This document shows, piece after piece, positions 56,090 to 64,000 of a stretch of 64,000 bases of DNA (its first letter is position 1; each line of letters opens with the position of its first letter). Both the position numbers and the translations under genes were made by a program. This stretch comes from Kitagawia praeruptora (lineage: Eukaryota; Streptophyta; Magnoliopsida; Apiales; Apiaceae), in NCBI GenBank assembly GCA_037693485.1, contig CM075353.1:110256501-110320500 (forward strand), in the 5' to 3' direction. The notes below the pieces were generated by a model. That model was not told the origin of the DNA and did not search any database. It worked only from the letters and a program-made list of their open reading frames with translations.

Positions 56090-59000
56090 GGCGTTAAGCA
56101 GAATAGAAATAAAGTTATATGGGTGCTAGACAGTGGAGCATCGAGGCATATGACTGGAAACAAGTCCTTGCTTACAAAGTTGGTTATGAAAGCTGGCCCT
56201 TATGTTACCTTTGGAGATGACAGCATAGGTGTGACAAAGGGATATGGCAAACTGAAAACTGGCAATGTCATCATTGAAGATATTTCCTATGTTGAGGGAT
56301 TAAAGCACAATTTGTTGAGTATCAGTCAATTCTGTGACAAAGGTTACGAAATTATCTTCAACAAGAAAGGTGTATCAATCACTCACATCAAGGAAGGTTC
56401 ACTGGCTTTGAGAGGAGTTCGAAAGGCAGATCTTTTTGTTGCAGACATGGATTCAGCAAATCAGAATGAAGTCACCTGTTTCTACAGCAAAGCTTCGGAT
56501 GATGAAAGCTGGTTATGGCACAAAAAGTTATCTCACTTAAACTTCAAAACGATGAATGCTCTCGCGAGGCGAGAATTGGTGAGAGATCTACCTCAAATGG
56601 AGTTTGCTCCGAAAGGACTCTGTGAAGCTTGTGAAATGGGAAAGTCGAAATGAGCATCGCATAAAAGAAAAGAAATTTCTAGTATTACTGAGCCTCTGCA
56701 ACTTCTTCATATGGACTTGTTTGGCCCAGTGAATGTCCTATCTTTGTCTAGGAAAAGATATGCATTGGTAATCGTGGATGACTTCTCCAAGTATACATGG
56801 GTATTGTTCGCAATGACGAAAGACGAAGTACCTTTCCTAATCATTGATCACATCACTCAAATTGAGAATGTTTCAACACTTACTGTGAAGACGATTAGAT
56901 CAGACAATGGCACTGAATTCAAAAACGCAGTGCTGAATGACTTCTGTGTATCTAAGGGAATACGTCGTCAGTATTCAGCACCGAGAACTCCACAGCAAAA
57001 TGGAGTAGTTGAAAGGAAGAATAGAACATTGGTTGAAGCAGCAAGAACTTTGTTGTATGATTCGAAACTTCCTCTATACTTCTGGGCCGAAGCAGTGAGT
57101 ACCGTGTGTTACACTCAAAATCGATCCTTGATCATAAAAGATAAAGAAAAGACACCATGTGAGCTAATGAACGGCAGAAGACCAACAATCAAATACTTTC
57201 ATGTCTTTGGAGCAAAATGCTATGTTCTTATAGATGATGAAAATCTAGGCAAGTTTGCAGTAAAAGCTCGTGAAGGAATCTTTGTTGGTTACTCCACAGA
57301 TGTGGTAGCAGCTTATAGGGTGTTCTTAGTAAATGATCGAAAAGTGACTGAAAGCTACAACGTCAGATTCGACGATACCAAACTCTCATCAATTTCAAGA
57401 GATTCTAGTGAACCCGAGTCCCTAAAATTTCAGAATCTGGACTTAGAAGAACTTGAAGATGAACCTGAGTTGGTTGTCCCATTAAATGTTCCAAGTGTAC
57501 GTGAAGAACCTGAGTCTAGTGGACAATCTAATTCGATAAGATCAGAAGAGACTTCTTCAGTACGAACCGGCAACAACTCAGGGGGAGTAAATAGCAGTTC
57601 AAGAACAAGTGTTCAAGGCTCGAGACGAGATGACACTAGTTCTGTAGGAGCTGGCACTAACTCAGGGGGAGTTAGTGAAACTAATCAAAGTAGTCAGCAC
57701 CACAACTCAGAAAGTCACGCTGAATCATCAAGACAATTTCCAAGAGAACGGGTATGGAATAGAGACCATCCGTTTGAATTAATTATTGGTGATCCAGATG
57801 CTGGTGTGACTACTAGAAGAACTACAAGAGCTGACCTGGCTAATATTTGCTTATATTCTGGGTTCTTATCCAAGCTTGAACCTAAAGAAATAGAAGAATC
57901 TCTTGGTGATGCTGATTGGGTGATTGCAATGCAAGAGGAACTCAATCAGTTTGAAAGGCAGAAAGTTTGGAAACTGGTACCTCGACCAAAGAACAAATCA
58001 GTAATTGGAGCTAGGTGGGTATTCAGAAATAAAATGGATGAAAACGGACTTGTAACTCGAAACAAGGCTCGTTTGGTTGCAAAAGGTTATTCTCAGCGAG
58101 AAGGAATTGATTATGATGAGACCTATGCACCGGTTGCAAGACCTGAGGCAGTCAGGATGTTCTTGGCATTTGCAGCACATAAGAACTTCAAGGTTTTTCA
58201 GATGGATGTGAAAAGTGCCTTCCTGAACGGAGAGTTAGAAGAAGAAGTGTATCTGGAACAGCCGCCTGGCTTCATTGATCCAGAACTTGTAGATTTTGTG
58301 TATCTTCTCTTCAAATCTGTCTATGGCCTCAGGCAATCCCCAAGGTGTTGGTATGAAACCCTATCCCTATTCTTAATTGAAAGTGGTTTTACTAGGGGAG
58401 TAATTGATAAAACATTGTTCTATAAAAATGTAAAGAATGATTTAATACTTGTTCAAGTCTATGTGGACGATATTATTTTTGGGTCATCTAATGAGCGCTT
58501 GTGCGAGAAATTTGCTAAGCTAATGCAGGAAAAATATGAGATGAGCATGATGGGAGAGCTGTCCTTCTTCCTTGGATTACAGATCAGTCAGAGAAAAGAT
58601 GGTATCTTTATCAGTCAATCCAAGTACGTCAGAGATTTACTCAAAAAGTACAATCTAGAAGATGCATCAGCAGCTAAGACTCCCATGGCAACAGCCACGA
58701 AGCTTGATGAAGACAAATTAGGTAAACCAGTTGACATCACAAGCTATCGAGGTATGATTGGCTCACTCCTCTATTTAACTGCAAGTAGACCCGATATAAT
58801 GTTCGCGACTTGTTTATGTGCAAGATTCCAAGCGGATCCTAGAGAATCACATCTCATAGCCGTCAAAAGAATTTTTAGGTATCTTAAGGGCACACCAAAT
58901 CTAGGGATTTGGTACCCAAGAGATACAGGTTTTAATCTAATTGGCTATACGGATTCAGACTATGCAGGTTGCAGGATTGATAGGAAAAGCACATCTGGTG

Positions 59001-59404
59001 CTTGTCAATTTCTTGGCAGAAGATTGGTGTCCTGGCAAAGTAAAAAGCAACATACAGTATCTACTTCTACTGCTGAAGCTGAGTACATTGCTGCTGGAAG
59101 CTGTGTAGCTCAAATACTGTGGATGAGGAACCAATTGAAGGATTATGGCATGGAGCACAAGAAAATTCCAATTATGTGTGACAACACAAGTGCCATTGCC
59201 ATAACCAACAATCCTGTAGATCACTCAAGAACCAAGCACATTGACATCAGATATCACTTCATAAGAGAACATGTTGAGGAGGGGACTGTGGAACTACATT
59301 TTGTGCCCACAATGCAACAAATTGCAGATATATTCACCAAACCTCTTGATGAAGTAACATTCAATAGATTGGTTGGTGAATTGGGAATGCTTAACACAAG
59401 TTAG
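56090..59404 (+). pseudogene. Pol polyprotein of element C, one in-frame TGA
   Basis: Frame starts at GGC 56090 after ATCATTGCAG; it is also open back to 56051. Protease LDSGASRHM, integrase zinc site HKKLSHLNF...CEAC, TGA at 56651-56653, then core HMDLFGP, RSDNGTEF, VVERKNR, RT MDVKSAFLNG and YVDDIIFGS, RNase H YTDSDYAG and STSTAEAEYIAA, stop 59402-59404. Upstream and downstream parts are in the same frame, and the stop follows GKSK where relatives have Arg, so CGA to TGA is the likely change (inference). Length 1105 codons including both stops, the same as element A. The frame is -1 relative to gag, unlike A and B. Confidence 0.92.
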
Positions 59405-61045
59405 TAAAGCTTTCTATCTGTAAAATCCATGTTTATGTTTGTATATGCAAGCTACTTAATCATTATGTGCTTAGACTTTAAAATGCCTAATTAATGATTG
59501 TTATAGGTTGCATATAGTGTCATTTTAAATGAATTCATTGTGTTTTAAGTGTCTTTTATAGCACAAATCTTTGAATTTATGCTTGTTAGATTGCATGATC
59601 ATAGGGGGAGTTAAATTCATAATATTCTAAATTTTGCATGATTTTTAGATGAATTTACCTGTGTTTTTCATGTAATTAGAGGCCTTAGAATTATCAAGGA
59701 ATGTTTTAATTATGTCATATATTAAAATCCTTGAATTGATATTTATATTAATTTGGCAATATTAAGTGTTGAGTTTTTCAAAGAGAATTGTCAAATTATT
59801 CTAAGTATCTTCAAAATTTCGAGTTAGTCACTATCTCGAAACTCATCTTGAAATTCTACTTGAATTTCGATTTGAGCTTCCAGAGTGAAGTTTTGAAAAT
59901 TCTAAGTCTGGGAAGAATTTCGAGTTAGTCTCTATCTCGAAATTCATCTCGAAATTCGACTTAGAGTTCGAATTTGAGTTACCAGAGTGCCTATTTCTAT
60001 CTTCAAAATATTCGAGATAAATTCTATCTCGAACTTTATCTCGAAGGTTGAGATAAGGTTCCATTTTTGGGGATATTTTGAAAAGAACTGAGAATAACTT
60101 CGAGTTTCTCTCTATCTCGAAATTCATCTCGAATTTCGACTTGATGTTCGAGATAGAGTTCTCAGTTGGTTAAAGGGATTTTTTTTCGAGTTAACATCTA
60201 ACTCGAAACTTATCTCGAATTTCTACTTCAATTTCGAGATAGGTTTCCCTAGTACTGTTTGTGGTTTTTGCTGCTTAAGTGGTAATTGTTCGAATTAGCA
60301 TGTGTTTTTCGAGTTAACATCTATCTCGAACTTCATCTCGAAGTTCGACTTAATAAGTTCGAGATAGAGTTCGACTTAAGTGTTCCCTGTATGTACTTGA
60401 TGTTTTTCATTCTTTTTAACAGGGACACTTTTGTCATTTCACATTCATGCCTATTTATACATCTCTAACTCGATCCATTCATTCACTTTTACCTAATTCA
60501 GTTTTACAGCAGCCTCCATATACATACAGGCGATTTCGACTTACAAACCACTGTTCGTGATTTTTGTGATTAAACTCGTACATATCACGAATTACTGCCA
60601 ATTTTTAGACTACTATTGTCTGTGTTATCATTAATCTTTGTGTTGGTATGTTTTGTACCTGTTCATATACACGCGCATATACATACACACAAACATCAAG
60701 TGTTTATGTAATTGTTCAAAACACGATTTCCTTATTCTCCATCTATATCCACACACGATTTCACTGATATACACACACGAATATACATCTTCATTGCATA
60801 TTCAGATTTAGTAATTGGCCACTGTTCATATCCCATAGTTTAATTTCTCAGATTGCTTTTGGTATTCTCGATAAATTGAAAGGGATAAAACTGTGAATTT
60901 GTTCATATTCCGTAGTTTGATTTCTCGAAGTGATTCTTGGTATTCACAAAAGAAATTAAAAGGGATATAACTGTTAATTCGAAAATTACTTGTTTTTCAA
61001 AATAAAAAAAAAATCACATCTTTTAAAGAAAAACATTTAATTAAA
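59405..61045 (+). other. Spacer between pol and accessory gene of element C
   Basis: No gene. From about 59810 to 60375 it is an irregular array of TCTATCTCGAAATTC, CATCTCGAA and TCGACTTGA/TTCGAGATAGAG phrases, at least eight repeats, which base-pair with each other because many are inverted. The rest is AT-rich with ACACACGA/TATACATAC runs near 60670-60790. It corresponds in position to the AGAGTTT-rich spacer of element B. Confidence 0.75.
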
Positions 61046-64000
61046 ATGGCTCACCAATTTTCACTTGCTAAAAACAATTTTTATAATATTTCTACGGAAA
61101 TTGGTGATCAACTCCCGCGCTTTAAGTCTTGGATACGATTTCTCAATTTGTACTCCAAAGCTAGCGATGCTTTTTACTGCTAAACCTACACTAGTACATG
61201 ATGCTTTACAGCAATTATGGACTAGTGCGGTTTCTTTTGGGAGCAAAACAACCCCCTACGGTTTCAGGTTTACCTTAGCGGGTCAGGAATATGAGGTGAC
61301 TGAAGAAATTGTCAACAGGGTTCTGGGATTCCCGATAAAAGATGCTTATGATCCAGAACCTACAGCTGCAGAACACCTCAGATTCTTTGAAGAAATAGGA
61401 TGTTATCCTCCGACTGGCCAGATCACTGGAAACATCCAAAAACAATACTTTCATGTGGAATGGAATTACTTTTTCGAGGCTATCACAAGATGTTTTCGAG
61501 CACGAGAAAGCGATTTCCATCAAATTCCCATTCCCATGCAAACCTTTGGAATTGCCCTAGCAAGAGAACTGGATATAAATTATGGACGCATAGTTCTCTC
61601 TGAGATAGTGGCTGTAATGGGATCTCCTGCAAGCAGAGACCTCAACACAACAGATGTTGTCTGCTGGTTTCCTCGGTTCCTACAAATGCTGATTAATGAT
61701 TTAATACCGAAGGATGCTCTTTCTATTAGACAGAGTTTTGCTAGAAGTCAAACATCTGCACCACTAGGGATGGGCACTAAGTCACTTTCAACAATTGCTA
61801 ATCAGAATAAACATCGTGGAAAACCGATGTCAATTCCTGATACCTTACAAACGTGGCTTACATATGATGAGGGAGTTACCACTTTGGCGGAATCATCGCA
61901 AGTTTCATCATATGCTCAGAATCGGTCTGCTCATGCTGAGGCATTTGAAGAGATTCCTGATGAGCAAAGCAATGACGAATAAGGTAATGAATCAGGTAAT
62001 CTCTCTCTGCATACTACTCATTCCTCTTCCTATGTATCTGATTCCGAGACCCAAGAGACTGCTAGCCCGCAGGATCTATCCCAGGGTGAGAGCTATATTT
62101 CTAATTCTCTATCACCCCTGTCACCGGAATTCAAACAGCCAGCACATGTAGATGTAGGATATGATGAGGAGAGTGACCCCGAAGAGCAGCCTCTTACTCG
62201 AAAGAAAGCCAAATTTTCTCATGCTGCTACTTCTAAACCTCAGTCAAACCCTAGTGTGTCACACGCAACCACTCCACCTCACGAGAGTGGTTCTCCCCTT
62301 GAACAATCTGCACATAGGGATTTTGGTGAGGATTATGTACCTTTTGAAGATATTGTTGCTTCAAAAGGACATGAAGCTTTAAGAGCTTCAGCCGTACCTT
62401 CACCGGTACGTACTGATGCTGCAAAGAGGATCGGTTCTGATGTTGTACAAGAACACTTTGCAGCCTCTCAGCCTGAGATTCCAACTCAGGAACCAACAGA
62501 AATTGATCCCATAACTGGCAATTATATTGCTTATCTAGTTTCTGCAGGTACTGCTTCATATTTTGGATCACTCATTGAAGACATACACGAGCGTGAGACA
62601 GGGAGTGTGTGTGAGAGGTTAGGGAGAGAGGGACCTTCATTTTTAAGGCCCGAAACCGAGCGCCAAATACTAACAGAACGAGTATTAGAGCGAGGTCACC
62701 TAAACCAAACACCGTCCCTTAACATTGAAAATCTTGATACACGTATGACTTCTATGGAAAATCAGATAAAGCAGTTCGGGCAGACGATGGGGCAGTTAGG
62801 GATTAACATTGGAAACAATCAAAGGGCTCTTGATGACTACGCAGCACGAATGGCAAGTCAAACTACAGCGTTTAATGCTTTGACAAACAAGGTCAATGAC
62901 TTGGGCCATGCTGGTGGTGTCTTGGGAAGCACGCTGAATGAGAGGATGGGAGAAATGGAGACTTCAATGCATACAATGGCTGTGGAGATCAGTAGAGTGA
63001 TGTTCGCAATCAGAAGTTTTGTGCCCCGGAGTGTTTCGAGCCACAACAACCTTCCCTCGATGCTGGTGCAGGTGGTGCTAGTGGAGTAGGAGTCTCTGGT
63101 TCTGGTTTTGGAGGTTCTTATGCAGCTGGTGGATCTGAAGACCAAGGTGGAGTTCAGGATAACTCACCTAAGGGGGAGAGTGGAAAGGAGATGAGACAGC
63201 AGGCAGTTCATATCGAAGAAATTGAAGAACATGCTGATCTTGTCAAGGAAATAGAAATTGAGCCGTCTGTTGATGAAGAGGCTCTGAGGAAGAGAAAGGG
63301 TAAGGCAATAATGGTTGAGCAAGATGAACCATTCGTTGACATGAGTCATCAGGAAACAGTACAGAAGGTACATGACTCAGATTCTGATATGGAAGACGTA
63401 CCTTTGTAACATGCTATAAAGAGATCTTTGAAGGATCAAGGTGGAGGTGCTGGGATGTCTTTCGGAATGCCTGAAGAATTTACTGTTGATGAGGAAACCC
63501 TTAAGTCTCAACAGTTAGCCTTGGAACAAGCTGAGTTCCTTAAAATGAAGATGATGCAAGAACATGCTGCATTTCTAGAAAAGAAAGTGGAGCTACAAGG
63601 GAAGCAGTACGATCACGAGCTTGCAAGGCTAGCTGATCCTCATGTTGATCTGGACAAGAGAAGGATAGGGCAGAAGTGGGATGAAGCAAGGAAGATATTT
63701 ATGGGACCCTGTGCAAAAGGAGTTCATAACAAGGAGGCAGATGATCTGTTCTACAACCTGAATTTGCAGAATCCAATGACTGCGGAATACATAAGTGCAT
63801 TGAAGAGATTAATTTCTAAAGTCAGGGTTGGATACAATGCAACGCTTAAGGAGTGGCAGGTTATTTTGTCTTTGGTAGAAGGAGTCCCAATGTCTTTCCT
63901 ATATGTGGATGACCAATTCATAACGAGAAGATCTGCGTCAGAGTTGTTCTTGCTAGCAACAAAAATTCAATACTCTCAATCTGAGAAGCTAAGCATTCTG
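61046..64000 (+). pseudogene. Accessory (env-like) gene of element C, several lesions, incomplete at window end
   Basis: Likely start ATG 61046 (MAHQFSLAKNNF). A frame change between about 61100 and 61181 leads into the frame with FRFTLAGQEYEVTEEIVNRV, VEWNYFFEAITRCF and LDINYGRIVLSEIV, which parallels the N-terminal domain of A and B. An in-frame TAA at 61980-61982 is followed by the same open frame through an acidic linker to a coiled coil (LNTRMTSMENQIK-like region about 62735-63000). A second frame change near 63040-63090 leads to a Gly-rich stretch and KEIEIEPSVDEEALRKRKGK, and a TAA at 63407-63409 is again followed by an open frame to base 64000 (MKMMQEHAAFLEKKVELQGK, WDEARKIFMGPCAKG). 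No signal peptide or membrane segment seen. Confidence 0.78.

Larger units (their letters stand above)
51917..64000 (+). mobile_element. Copia element C (SIRE/Maximus type), 3' end outside window
   Basis: 5' LTR (about 51917-52915), primer site, leader, gag, pol, a 1.6-kb repeat-rich spacer and an accessory gene that runs past base 64000. It is related to A and B in domain order and in the gag-pol junction, but diverged enough to be a separate family: gag and the accessory gene show only patchy similarity. One TGA in pol and several lesions in the accessory gene are visible. Confidence 0.9.

Overview
The window looks like a repeat-dense stretch of a eudicot plant nuclear genome. The evidence is plant-type introns, an LRK10L-type receptor kinase gene, Tat-type Ty3/gypsy and SIRE/Maximus-type Ty1/copia elements primed by initiator tRNA-Met, and hAT, MULE, Helitron and mariner-type MITE remnants. 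I cannot name the species. No tRNA, rRNA, CRISPR array or prokaryotic gene was seen.

Layout. 1-5634 is the 3' part of a Ty3/gypsy Tat-type element on the + strand: end of integrase, an intron-containing antisense gene with its own promoter, and the 3' LTR. 5744-7029 holds an AT repeat, two MITEs and a Helitron-like terminus. 8682-18294 (minus) is the only cellular gene I can support, an LRK10L-like receptor kinase. It is reconstructed from three exons (823 + 36 + 1157 nt = 672 codons), and its 7.5-kb first intron holds a MULE-type foldback, a hAT with a 175-bp tandem array, two MITEs, a Helitron and a broken second copy of the ectodomain exon. 18681-20658 holds a copia gag scrap and a degraded LTR. 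20659-29128 is a non-coding LTR element (LARD type, minus) with 3.76-kb LTRs. 29129-51057 is a decayed SIRE-type copia element (called B, minus). Its accessory gene was split by a younger, nearly intact relative (called A, plus, 31109-41631, target duplication CCTGT). 51917-64000 is a third SIRE-type element (called C, plus) that runs off the window.

How the parts work together. Each copia element has the order LTR, initiator-Met primer site, gag, pol (protease, integrase, RT, RNase H) and a large post-pol accessory gene. This gene is usually called env-like, but it shows no signal peptide or membrane segment. The gypsy element has a different accessory gene, antisense and downstream of integrase, with a comparable layout of globular plant-transposon domain plus coiled coil.

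Most unusual signals: (1) a palindromic word built on GGCGCGCC, with 16 exact copies plus about 10 variants, spread over exons, introns, UTR and LTR of the gypsy element, once as a 30-bp perfect palindrome; (2) the other LTR elements also carry their own dispersed short word; (3) an acceptor-like TTG(C/T)AG followed by GGC at the gag-pol junction of all three copia elements, although the pol frame relative to gag differs between them; (4) the LARD flanks do not match, suggesting recombination between two elements; (5) a 36-bp microexon and a rearranged ectodomain duplicate in the kinase gene. I did not find a clear new defence or enzymatic system; the novelty is in how the retroelements are built.
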